43,639 bases of DNA from positions 1 to 43,639 of the forward strand of contig JAKSLI010000023.1 of the NCBI GenBank assembly GCA_024401305.1, in the 5' to 3' direction. This DNA comes from Bacteroidaceae bacterium (GTDB taxonomy: Bacteria; Bacteroidota; Bacteroidia; Bacteroidales; Bacteroidaceae). The first letter of the stretch is position 1, and the number at the start of each line of letters is the position of its first letter. Below, piece after piece: positions 27,473 to 35,243 of the stretch. Both the position numbers and the translations under genes were made by a program. The notes below the pieces were generated by a model. It was not told the origin of the DNA. It ran no database searches and worked only from the letters and a program-made list of their open reading frames with translations.

Positions 27473-29182
27473 TCAGTACGCTTGATCATGAACACCGGCA
27501 ACGGCGCGTCCTGAAGGGTCGTTCATGTTCTTGAATGACTCATCCCATGCGAGGGCTTCAGCTGTAGAGCAAGCTACGGAAGGAACTGAAGGCACGCAGC
27601 GTGCAGCGCTATCGCTTGGGAAATGCTCTGCGAAGATTGAGCGGTAGTAGTATTCCTCCTTGTTCTGTGGTGGGTTGATAGGGAAACGCTCTGCTGCATG
27701 AGCCATCTGCTCGTCGGAAACCTGGTCGGAAGTGATCTTCTTGAGAGTGTCGATCCAAGAGTAGCCTACACCGTCAGAGAACTGCTCCTTCTGGCGCCAA
27801 ACGATTTCCTCTGGGAGCATGTCGTGGAATGCTTCACGCACAACCTTCTTCTCCATTGTCTTGCCCGGACACATCTTGATGGCTGGGTCTATTCGCATTG
27901 CAACATCGAGGAACTCCTTGTCGAGGAAAGGCACACGACCTTCAATGCCCCAAGCAGAAAGCGACTTGTTGGCGCGAAGACAGTCGTAGAGGTGAAGCTT
28001 TGAAAGCTTGCGGACAGTTTCCTTGTGGAACTCATCAGCCGATGGCGCCTTGTGGAAGTAAAGATAACCACCGAAGATTTCGTCAGCACCTTCGCCCGAA
28101 AGAACCATCTTGATACCCATAGACTTAATCACGCGGGCAAGAAGATACATAGGAGTAGATGCGCGAACGGTTGTAACATCGTATGTCTCAATGAAATAGA
28201 TTACATCGCGGATGGCGTCGAGACCTTCCTGTATTGTGTAGTTTATCTCATGATGAACAGTGCCAATATGGTCAGCTACGAGCTTTGCCTTTGCCAAGTC
28301 TGGCGCACCTTTCAAACCTACTGCAAACGAGTGGAGTCGTGGCCACCAAGCCTTTGTCGTTGAGTCGTCTTCGATGCGGTGCTCGGCATAACTCTGTGCA
28401 ATGGCAGAGATTACGGAAGAATCCAAACCGCCTGAGAGAAGAACAGCGTAAGGCACATCTGACATCAACTGACGCTTAACGGCAGAACGCAACGACTGAC
28501 GGATTTCCTCTGTTGCGACTCCCTCCGTCTCCCCCACAAGGGGAGTGCTCTCCATCCAATCGCGCTTGTAATACTTCTCCATCTTCATTGTCTTTGAAGA
28601 GAAGAAATGACCTGGGAGGAATGGCTCGAAATTGTCGCACTGACCTTCGAGTGCCTTGAGTTCAGATGCTACATAAACCTTTCCGTCGTTGTCGGAACCG
28701 ATATACAATGGGATGACTCCGATAGGGTCGCGACCGATAAGGAATTCGTTCTTCTCAATGTCATAAAGCGCAAAGGCGAAGATGCCGCTGAGTTTCTCCA
28801 TCATGGCAGATATTGCGCCGTTAAGTTCTTCTCCCTGAGCGATTGCTGCTGTGAGATCTTTATAAAGAGGAAGGATTACTTCACAGTCAGAACCAGTCTG
28901 GAACTGATACTTTCCTTCGTATTCCTTGCGTAAGTCCTTGTGATTATATATCTCTCCATTCACGGCAAGCACGAGTTTCTTATCCGGTGAGAACAAAGGC
29001 TGGCTGCCTGATTCCGGGTCAACAATGCTCAGACGCTCGTGAGCAAGAATGGCACTGCCACCGCAATAAATACCTGACCAGTCTGGACCGCGATGGCGGA
29101 TGGTCTTACTCATAGTGAGAGCCTTCTGGCGTAGTTCTGCCGTCTGCTCCTGAATGTTGAATATTGCTACAATTCCACACAT
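27473..29182 (-). CDS. asnB: Asparagine synthase B (glutamine-hydrolysing)
   Basis: AsnB makes asparagine from aspartate, ATP and glutamine. The N-terminal class II glutaminase domain starts MCGIVAIFN with Cys2 as nucleophile, RHRGPDWSG and NGEIYNH; the synthetase domain has the pyrophosphate loop SGGLDSS (250-256). At 569 residues it is slightly longer than the E. coli enzyme (554). The linker at residues 211-223, STPLVGETEGVAT, is translated from the short GC-rich palindrome also found in mtnN, in the same reading frame. The stop codon falls at the edge of repeat element 5. It is the first gene of the minus-strand series, divergent from glnK. Confidence 0.96.
   Translation of the reverse strand: MCGIVAIFNIQEQTAELRQKALTMSKTIRHRGPDWSGIYCGGSAILAHERLSIVDPESGSQPLFSPDKKLVLAVNGEIYNHKDLRKEYEGKYQFQTGSDCEVILPLYKDLTAAIAQGEELNGAISAMMEKLSGIFAFALYDIEKNEFLIGRDPIGVIPLYIGSDNDGKVYVASELKALEGQCDNFEPFLPGHFFSSKTMKMEKYYKRDWMESTPLVGETEGVATEEIRQSLRSAVKRQLMSDVPYAVLLSGGLDSSVISAIAQSYAEHRIEDDSTTKAWWPRLHSFAVGLKGAPDLAKAKLVADHIGTVHHEINYTIQEGLDAIRDVIYFIETYDVTTVRASTPMYLLARVIKSMGIKMVLSGEGADEIFGGYLYFHKAPSADEFHKETVRKLSKLHLYDCLRANKSLSAWGIEGRVPFLDKEFLDVAMRIDPAIKMCPGKTMEKKVVREAFHDMLPEEIVWRQKEQFSDGVGYSWIDTLKKITSDQVSDEQMAHAAERFPINPPQNKEEYYYRSIFAEHFPSDSAARCVPSVPSVACSTAEALAWDESFKNMNDPSGRAVAGVHDQAY
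28516..28550. repeat. Short GC-rich palindrome inside asnB
   Basis: CTCCCCCACAAGGGGAG in the coding sequence, read as PLVGETEG on the minus strand. Close relative of the insert in mtnN at 4688-4735. Confidence 0.85.
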
Positions 29183-29226
29183 AATGTCTATCTGTTTAGT
29201 TTCAGTTTATTGGTTGTTTCCGGGTG

Positions 29227-29234
29227 CAAAATTA
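29227..29234 (-). promoter_or_regulatory. -7 element of the asnB promoter
   Basis: TAATTTTG followed by CACCC on the minus strand, 45 bases before the asnB start. Confidence 0.6.
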
Positions 29235-29433
29235 CGGAATTGTTATGGAGTAGAGAACGATAAATATCATTGAAAACATACAAAATCGCGATGATTTACA
29301 TTTCGTAAGTAAAAGGGCGTGTTTTTCTTTCATTTTGTTTCAAATCGTAACTAAATCGTGGCGAAATTGTAAGTTTGTTAATCTTTTTCTATCGAAAGCA
29401 CCAAATTGTAAGCTCTTGAAGCACATAAACTTG

Positions 29434-29441
29434 TACCTTTG
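29434..29441 (+). promoter_or_regulatory. -7 element of the glnK-amt promoter
   Basis: TACCTTTGCAC on the plus strand, about 100 bases before glnK. TTG triplets occur upstream, but none at the ideal spacing. Confidence 0.55.
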
Positions 29442-29540
29442 CACTAACAAAAACGCAAAAAGGATTTGCATACACATTATATATATAAACACTAAACACT
29501 AAATACTAAACACTAAATATAAACTAAACATTAAGGACTT

Positions 29541-29888
29541 ATGAAAAAGATTGAAGCAATTATCAGGAAGACCAAGTTTGACGAGGTCAAGGAGGCGTTG
29601 CTGCTATCCGACATCGACTGGTTTGAGTATCATGATGTGCATGGAATCGGTCAGGCTCGTCAGGAAAGAGTGTATCGTGGAGTACAGTACAGCACGGATG
29701 TTATTGAGCGCGTGAAGATTACCATCGTTTGCCGCGAGCAGTTTGTGGATCCAACCGTTAAGGTTATTCTGGAGATAGCTCACACGGGAGAAGTTGGCGA
29801 CGGAAGAATCTTCGTTTCTGAAACGCTCGATGTTTACAGCATTCGTACAGGAATGCACGGCGATGAAGTGCTTGCTGAGAAACTGTAA
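29541..29888 (+). CDS. glnK: Nitrogen regulatory protein PII (GlnK/GlnB family)
   Basis: PII proteins sense 2-oxoglutarate, ATP/ADP and, in many bacteria, glutamine through T-loop uridylylation; GlnK types plug the AmtB channel. The 115-residue protein starts MKKIEAIIRKTKFDEVKEAL. The T-loop is ARQERVYRGVQY, with the modifiable-type tyrosine kept in VYRG but otherwise far from the proteobacterial GRQKGHTELYRG. The B-loop TGEVGDGRIFV and C-loop RTGMHGDE are conserved. Encoded upstream of amt, the usual pairing. The gap to amt is 152 bases and full of repeats. Confidence 0.95.
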   Translation: MKKIEAIIRKTKFDEVKEALLLSDIDWFEYHDVHGIGQARQERVYRGVQYSTDVIERVKITIVCREQFVDPTVKVILEIAHTGEVGDGRIFVSETLDVYSIRTGMHGDEVLAEKL

Positions 29889-30040
29889 AGGTTCGCAGCT
29901 TGCTGCGAGGGTAAAGGCTAAAAGCTAAAGGCTAAAGGCCTAAACAAAAACACATTACACAAACCTGACTTTTTACCCCATGATTAGCAAGACTAATCAA
30001 AAAGTCCTCCCCTTGTGGGGGAGTTAGAGGGGGTCTTACT
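29889..30040 (+). repeat. glnK-amt spacer: hairpin, AAAGGCT repeats and GC-rich palindrome
   Basis: Directly after the glnK stop is CGCAGC-TT-GCTGCG (29894-29907), then GAGGGTAAAGGCTAAAAGC and further AAAGGCT units (to 29940). The region closes with the short GC-rich palindrome CTCCCCTTGTGGGGGAG and GAGGGGG (30006-30037), which ends a few bases before the amt start and may serve as its ribosome-binding sequence. Confidence 0.75.
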
Positions 30041-31267
30041 ATGACTACATTATATTTGGCGGCGGCGGAATTTAGCGGCGCCGATACCCTTTGGGTTCTT
30101 TTAGGAGCAATGCTCGTTTTCTGGATGCAACCTGGTTTTGCGCTTGTTGAGGCTGGTCTTACTCGTGCCAAGAACACAGCGAACATTTTGATGAAGAACT
30201 TCTGCGACCTTATGTGCGGTTCGGTTCTTTTCTGGATTATGGGCTTCTCGCTCATGTTCGGTTCAGACAAAGGCTTGTTCGGATGGGACGGTTTCCTCTG
30301 GATGTCTAACGTAGGAAACGACAACATTCCTGCTCCAGCATTCTTCATCTTCCAGACAATGTTCTGTGCTACTACAGCAACAATCGTCAGCGGTGCGATG
30401 GCTGAGCGTACAAAGTTCTCTATGTACCTCGTTTATTCTATGCTTATTTCTGCCATCGTTTACCCTATCTCTGGTCACTGGGGCTGGGGCGGCGGTTGGC
30501 TCTCACAGATGGGTTTCCACGATTTCGCGGGTTCAACTCTCGTTCACGCAGCAGGTGGTGCTCTCGCTTTGGCTGGTGCTATCGTTCTCGGTCCTCGTAT
30601 CGGCAAGTACGACAAGGACAAGAACAGCAAGGCTATCCCTGGTCACAACCTCGCACTCTGTGCCCTTGGCGTGTTCTGCCTCTGGATGGGTTGGTTCGGC
30701 TTCAACCCATGTTCTGAACTTTCCATCACTGGCGAAAGCGCATACCATGTGTCACACATTCTCATCACTACAAACATGGCTGCTGCCACTGGTGGTATCG
30801 CTGCCCTCGTATATACTTGGATTGTTGACGGAAAACCTTCACTCTCAATGGTTTGCAACGGTGTGCTTGCAGGACTTGTAGGTATCACGGCAGGTTGCGA
30901 CTGCGTTGACATCTGGGCATCAGCGGTTATTGGCGTTGTGGTTTCAGTGGCAATGTGCTTCTCTGTAAGCTTCATCGACAAGACTCTCAAGGTTGACGAC
31001 CCTGTAGGTGCTGTCAGTGTTCACGGCGTAGGCGGTATCCTTGGTACAATTCTCACAGGCGTCTTCGTGAACCCTGCTCTCAACGGCACGGAATGTTCTA
31101 TCGGCGTTCAGGCTCTCGGAGCATTCGCTGTTGTAGGCTTCGCCTTCGTGATGGGCATGATCATCTTCAACGCAATAAAATACACTGTTGGACTCCGTTG
31201 CGGCAGACGCGAAGAGGAGGAAGGTCTCGATGTTTACGAACATGGTGAGGCTGCTTACAATAAGTAA
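30041..31267 (+). CDS. amt: Ammonium transporter (Amt family)
   Basis: An inner-membrane trimeric ammonium channel, regulated by the PII protein encoded upstream. 408 residues with eleven recognisable membrane helices. The signature DTLWVLLGAMLVFWMQPGFA is at the N-terminus, and the two pore histidines lie in LVHAAGGALAL and SVHGVGGILGT. The short C-terminal tail (RCGRREEEEGLDVYEHGEAA) is the part that usually couples to PII. No signal peptide is evident before the first helix. The start is immediately preceded by the GC-rich palindrome, with GAGGGGG about 7 bases upstream. Confidence 0.96.
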   Translation: MTTLYLAAAEFSGADTLWVLLGAMLVFWMQPGFALVEAGLTRAKNTANILMKNFCDLMCGSVLFWIMGFSLMFGSDKGLFGWDGFLWMSNVGNDNIPAPAFFIFQTMFCATTATIVSGAMAERTKFSMYLVYSMLISAIVYPISGHWGWGGGWLSQMGFHDFAGSTLVHAAGGALALAGAIVLGPRIGKYDKDKNSKAIPGHNLALCALGVFCLWMGWFGFNPCSELSITGESAYHVSHILITTNMAAATGGIAALVYTWIVDGKPSLSMVCNGVLAGLVGITAGCDCVDIWASAVIGVVVSVAMCFSVSFIDKTLKVDDPVGAVSVHGVGGILGTILTGVFVNPALNGTECSIGVQALGAFAVVGFAFVMGMIIFNAIKYTVGLRCGRREEEEGLDVYEHGEAAYNK

Positions 31268-31432
31268 TTCAACTTTCGCAAGCTCAAGTTGAGGGTAAAA
31301 GCTAAAGGGTAAAGGCTAAAGGCTACCATGCGGTTTGTAAGCTGCCCTACGTTTTTCGGAAGGAGGCCTTTAGCCTTTAGCTTTTAGCCTTTACCCTTCG
31401 CGAGCGAAGCAAGCGAAACAACAATAAAAGAA
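31268..31432. repeat. Composite palindrome with AAAGGCT arms after amt
   Basis: After the amt stop come CAACTT (31270-31275) and AAGTTG (31286-31291), then a left arm GAGGGTAAAAGCTAAAGG and following AAAGGCT units to 31324, an unrelated centre (31325-31365), and a right arm of AGCCTTT / AGCTTTT units (31366-31398). Then TTCGC ... GCGAA. It fills the gap to purF. Confidence 0.8.
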
Positions 31433-33301
31433 ATGGAACAACTCAAGCATGAATGCGGCATCGTAATGATCCGCCTAATGAAACCTCTCTCGTACTATCA
31501 GCAGAAGTACGGCTCATGGGAGTATGGACTGAACAAGCTCTATCTGATGATGGAGAAACAGCACAATCGCGGACAGGAAGGCGCGGGTATAAGTTGCGTG
31601 AAACTGGAATGCGAGCCCGGCAAGGACTACATGTTTCGTGAAAAGGCGCTCGGCTCGGGCGCTATAACGGAAGTCTTTGAAGCGGTGGGAAAAGCTGTCA
31701 GTCACGACGATGAGGCATGGCGAGGCGAACTTCTTATGGGTCATTTGCGATATTCTACAACGGGAAAGAGTGGACTAACCTTTGTCCACCCTTTCCTTCG
31801 TCGTAATAACTGGCGTGCAAAGAATCTGTGTCTCTGCGGAAACTTCAACATGACGAATGTGGATGAGGTCTTTGAGGAGATCACGAGCAAGGGTCAGCAT
31901 CCTCGTATCTATAGCGACACCTACATCATGCTGGAGCAGATGGGACATCGCCTGGATCGCGAGGTGGAGCGACTTTTCCAGGAAGCAAATACCAATGAGG
32001 CGTCGGCATCGGCTCCTCTTTCCATAACAAACTACATCGAAGACAATATCCGCGTGGAGAATGTGCTGAAGACTTCCGCTCCTTCTTGGGACGGAGGTTA
32101 TGTTGTTTGCGGACAAACCGGTTCGGGCGAGATGTTTGCCATGCGAGATCCTCACGGCATTCGTCCTTGCTTCTATTACAAGGATGACGAGATTCTCGTT
32201 GTTGCTTCCGAGCGACCTGCCATCCAGACGGCTTTCAACATCCACGCTTGGGATGTTCACGAACTCACTCCAGGCGAAGCTCTCATCGTTAGCAAGCACG
32301 GCGATTTCCGCTTGGAAACAATACTTCCGAAGGCAGAAAACAAGGCTTGTTCGTTTGAGCGAATATACTTCTCTCGTGGCAGCGACATCGACATCTATCA
32401 GGAGCGAAAGATGCTTGGCAGAATGTTGCGCACCGACATTCTGAAAGCCATCGACAATGATGTGGAGAACACCGTTTTCTCTTTCATTCCAAACACGGCG
32501 GAAGTGGCTTTCTACGGAATGCTCGACGGTTTCAAGGATTATCTCAACAAGCAGAAAATCAAGCAGATAGAAGAACTCGGACATGCACCCTCGCACGAAG
32601 AACTCGAGAAGATTCTTTCGGTTCATGTCCGCAGTGAGAAGGTTGCGATAAAGGACATCAAGTTGCGCACTTTCATCACTGAGAGCAATTCGCGCAACGA
32701 CCTTGCAGCCCATGTTTACGACATCACTTACGGTTCGCTTCGTCCGTTCAAGGACAACCTTGTGATCATAGATGATTCCATCGTTCGCGGCACAACTCTC
32801 CGTGAGTCGATCATCGGCATTCTCGACCGCTTACACCCGAAGAAGATTGTCATCGTGTCAAGTTCTCCGCAAGTCCGCTATCCAGACTATTACGGCATCG
32901 ACATGTCGCGAATGGAAGAGTTCATCGCCTTCCGTGCGGCAGTGGAACTTCTCAAGCAGACCGGGCAAGAGCACATCATCCACGATGTCTATAAGGAGAT
33001 AACCTCTGAAACCCCTGAAACCCTTGAAACCCCTGAAAACCATACAACTCCAGTTCAAGCCATCTATGCGCCATTCACGCCGGAGGAAATCTCTCAGCAG
33101 ATGGTTAAGATGCTCAAGCCGGAGAGCGTAAAGACGGAAGTTGAGATCTTGTTCCAAAGCATAGAAGGACTTCACGCGGCATGTCCAAACCATCCCGGTG
33201 ATTGGTATTTCACAGGCAATTATCCTACTGCTGGCGGTGCAAGACTCGTGAACAAGGCATACGTCAATTGGTATGAGAGCAGGTTGTTGACTAATGACTA
33301 A
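31433..33301 (+). CDS. purF: Long amidophosphoribosyltransferase paralogue (PurF family)
   Basis: PurF makes phosphoribosylamine from PRPP and glutamine, the first step of purine synthesis. The N-terminal glutaminase domain begins MEQLKHECGIV, with Cys8 the likely nucleophile after propeptide removal, then EKQHNRGQEGAGI. The phosphoribosyltransferase domain has the PRPP site in LVIIDDSIVRGTTL. At 622 residues it is much longer than typical PurF (about 470-505), with inserts in the middle and at the C-terminus; Bacteroidales often carry this long form as a second copy, and its exact substrate is not certain. Residues about 524-537 (ETPETLETPEN) come from a 9-base tandem repeat. The final TND and stop are encoded by a palindrome arm. 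Confidence 0.85.
   Translation: MEQLKHECGIVMIRLMKPLSYYQQKYGSWEYGLNKLYLMMEKQHNRGQEGAGISCVKLECEPGKDYMFREKALGSGAITEVFEAVGKAVSHDDEAWRGELLMGHLRYSTTGKSGLTFVHPFLRRNNWRAKNLCLCGNFNMTNVDEVFEEITSKGQHPRIYSDTYIMLEQMGHRLDREVERLFQEANTNEASASAPLSITNYIEDNIRVENVLKTSAPSWDGGYVVCGQTGSGEMFAMRDPHGIRPCFYYKDDEILVVASERPAIQTAFNIHAWDVHELTPGEALIVSKHGDFRLETILPKAENKACSFERIYFSRGSDIDIYQERKMLGRMLRTDILKAIDNDVENTVFSFIPNTAEVAFYGMLDGFKDYLNKQKIKQIEELGHAPSHEELEKILSVHVRSEKVAIKDIKLRTFITESNSRNDLAAHVYDITYGSLRPFKDNLVIIDDSIVRGTTLRESIIGILDRLHPKKIVIVSSSPQVRYPDYYGIDMSRMEEFIAFRAAVELLKQTGQEHIIHDVYKEITSETPETLETPENHTTPVQAIYAPFTPEEISQQMVKMLKPESVKTEVEILFQSIEGLHAACPNHPGDWYFTGNYPTAGGARLVNKAYVNWYESRLLTND
33001..33040 (+). repeat. 9-base tandem repeat in purF
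   Basis: GAAACCCCT, GAAACCCTT, GAAACCCCT and a partial unit, in frame as ETP/ETL/ETP. The same unit type occurs in yceD at 10849-10894. Confidence 0.85.
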
Positions 33302-33406
33302 TGACTAATGACTAATGAGTAATGACTGATGACTGATGACAGCCTTCCGGATTTGAGGTCTAGGACGGGAAGTCATTACTCAACAGTCATTACTCAACAG
33401 TCATTA
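33288..33406. repeat. Palindrome with TAATGAC-repeat arms between convergent genes
   Basis: Left arm: repeats of TGACTAATGACTAATGAC type (33288-33340). Centre 33341-33370 with CCTTCCGG. Right arm: GTCATTACTCAACAGTCATT repeats (33371-33406). The plus-strand purF stop lies in the left arm and the minus-strand glycosidase stop in the right arm. Confidence 0.85.
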
Positions 33407-34811
33407 TATTCCCCGGTCCCTTCGACAAGTACTCCTTCCGTGAATCCACGGCAATGAGTACGCCGTCGTTTATGCCCTGCTTGTCGTTGCGGAGTTGGAA
33501 TGTTGTAGCCTTGTTCGGATATTCCCCGAGATAGGTGAGTTCGCCGTTCTTTGCGTCCATCCACCACACATTCTTCCTTTCGCCGCTGATGCGTGTCAGG
33601 TCTATTTCCATGTCGCGAGAAGTGTAGTTATACACGAGCAGATAGTCATTGCCCCTTGTAGCAATGAGTCGTTCGTATTTCTCACCGTTTCCCGAGGCGA
33701 TGACCTGCTGGTCGGGCGTTCTGTCGAAGAAAGGGAAAGCAAGGATTAGTGCCTTAAGATATTTCATCTGCTGATAGCCGCTGTCCTGCTGTGCCTCGTA
33801 CCATGTCTTCGACTTTTCCGCATAAGCCACGCCATAGCCCTCCTTCACCATTTGCATTATCGCGTTATGACCGTAGGTGTGACCGAAAGCGCCTGCAAAG
33901 ACATCCCAGTAGGCGTATCTTCTTACGTCGCAAGCCTGCCAGCGCGGACCCTTAGGGAAATGCAGACCAATAGGAATGTCTTCGTACGAAGGTTCGCCGT
34001 CAACGACAGGCTTTATCGGGTTGTAGTTCCAAGTGGAGTCAACATACATCCAGCAGTCCTCTTCCGTGTTGTCCGGGATAGGGTAGTCCTTGTTTCCCAT
34101 GCGCTGACCGTAGGCACGATGTCCAGACTGGAACATGTGGAAATCGAGCCAAGGCGCCTTCGACCACCACTTGGCGGAAGTGTGGCGTCCGCGAGGATGG
34201 AAAGTCATCAGATGGTTCTTGTCAATCGATTTGATGGTCTCTGCCAACGCATTCCAAACCTCCGGCTTTATGTCGCCCTGGATATCGCCACCGATGATCC
34301 AGATGATGTTTGGCGAGTTCTTGTATCTTTCAGCCAAGAAGCGTCCGTAAGCCTTGGCACCAGCCACATCTATGGCACCTGATTTCACGAGTCCACCCCA
34401 GATGCACACCATTCCGATGTATATTCCCTTGCCTTCAGCCATCTTGATGATGTTGTCCATGTGGTCCCAGTAGGACGCGGTGGTAGTCTTCTTGGCAAAG
34501 CTGGAGAAGTTCCATGGTGCAGAAGGATTGTTGGAATACTGGCCGTAGATGTTCATGGCAGGAACGCCGTTGATGACCTGAACCTGAACGACATTGAAAC
34601 CGGCTTCCGACGCACGCGTCAGATAGCCACCAGCCTCATTCGCGTCGAGTCTTTGTGGCAGAAGCCATCCTGTGTCGCCAAGCCAAAAAAAAGGAGCGCC
34701 GTCCGCATATTGCAGAAAGCGCTGATTATCAGATACCTTCAACGACCATTCCTTGGCCATTGAAGGCATCACCATTGTCAATGCAAGTAATGCAAAGAGA
34801 ATTCGTTTCAT
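33390..34811 (-). CDS. DUF4038 family glycoside hydrolase (GH140-like), exported
   Basis: 473 residues from the preferred start MKRILFALLALTMVMPSMAK, a signal peptide. The DUF4038 (alpha/beta)8 barrel shows FFWLGDTGWLLPQRL, EAGFNVVQVQVINGVPAMN, NIIWIIGGDIQGD and VDGEPSYED, where the last glutamate is the likely nucleophile and D in GGD the acid/base. The C-terminal 90 residues (YLLVYNYTSRDMEIDLTRI) match the 'putative collagen-binding' beta domain that accompanies DUF4038. Characterised GH140 members cleave apiose side-chain linkages of rhamnogalacturonan II, so plant pectin degradation is plausible. No SusC/SusD pair is nearby. The last residues IMTVE and the stop are read from a palindrome arm. 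Confidence 0.85.
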   Translation of the reverse strand: MKRILFALLALTMVMPSMAKEWSLKVSDNQRFLQYADGAPFFWLGDTGWLLPQRLDANEAGGYLTRASEAGFNVVQVQVINGVPAMNIYGQYSNNPSAPWNFSSFAKKTTTASYWDHMDNIIKMAEGKGIYIGMVCIWGGLVKSGAIDVAGAKAYGRFLAERYKNSPNIIWIIGGDIQGDIKPEVWNALAETIKSIDKNHLMTFHPRGRHTSAKWWSKAPWLDFHMFQSGHRAYGQRMGNKDYPIPDNTEEDCWMYVDSTWNYNPIKPVVDGEPSYEDIPIGLHFPKGPRWQACDVRRYAYWDVFAGAFGHTYGHNAIMQMVKEGYGVAYAEKSKTWYEAQQDSGYQQMKYLKALILAFPFFDRTPDQQVIASGNGEKYERLIATRGNDYLLVYNYTSRDMEIDLTRISGERKNVWWMDAKNGELTYLGEYPNKATTFQLRNDKQGINDGVLIAVDSRKEYLSKGPGNIMTVE

Positions 34812-35233
34812 TCTCCAATTCAATAATTCTTGATTATAAAAATAAAGGGATTGATATGCAATTTGGCACAAAGTCAAATCATTACAAGGATTTATGGTAA
34901 GATTTCTGTTAGATTTAAGGTGAGATTCAAGCGAAGCGCCTTTTTAAATCTCGTTCTAAACACATTTATGCATGATTTATGGAAAGATATCTTCGTTAGG
35001 ATTTAAATCTCGCGTAAATCTTGTTATAAATCTCGCGTAAATGGATTGGGGGTATTTATTTTGAGGCGTCGCGTTGCTCCTTGAATCTTACCTTAAATCT
35101 TACATAAATCCATCTATAAATCTTTTAGATCATTAAAACATATTCTTTGTAGACTAATGAACAAAGGCTAAAGGCAACCATCCGGATGGAAGCCTTTACC
35201 CTTTAGCCTTTAGCTTTTACCCTCAACTTTAGA
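34812..35233. other. Intergenic region with two palindrome families (glycosidase/htpG)
   Basis: No gene. Contains the AGATTT-repeat palindrome (about 34887-35112) and the AAAGGCT-repeat composite next to the htpG stop (35162-35243). A glycosidase promoter is not evident. Confidence 0.65.
34887..35112. repeat. Large palindrome with TAAGATTT/AGATTTAA arms
   Basis: Left: GGATTTATGGTAAGATTTC, then GAGATTCAAGCGAAGCGCC. Right: AGGCGTCGCGTTGCTCCTTG, then AATCTTACCTTAAATCTTAC and ATAAATCC. The centre carries further AAATCTCGCGTAAAT units. Same family as 24297-24600. Confidence 0.78.
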
Positions 35234-35243
35234 TTAAAGTTGA
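35162..35243. repeat. Composite palindrome with AAAGGCT arms after htpG
   Basis: On the minus strand, TCAACTTTA / TAAAGTTGA form a hairpin that includes the htpG stop codon. GAGGGTAAAAGCTAAAGGCT follows with more units, then a perfect centre CCATCCGGATGG (35178-35189) and the return arm GCCTTTAGCCTTTG. Same order as after amt and glnK. Confidence 0.82.

Larger units (their letters stand above)
29183..29540. other. Divergent control region between asnB and glnK
   Basis: AT-rich, no gene. On the minus strand TAATTTTGCACCC (box at 29227-29234) is the likely asnB promoter. On the plus strand TACCTTTG (29434-29441) is the likely glnK -7 box. The glnK leader then contains an imperfect 8-base tandem repeat AAACACTA (about 29488-29531). 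Confidence 0.65.

Noticed and set aside
31775-32713. 312-codon frame opposite purF
   Set aside because: Antisense shadow of a well-conserved PurF-family coding sequence.
29889-35243. CRISPR array from the regularly repeated AAAGGCT units
   Set aside because: Units are 7-8 bases with no spacers and inverted arms; no cas genes are nearby.
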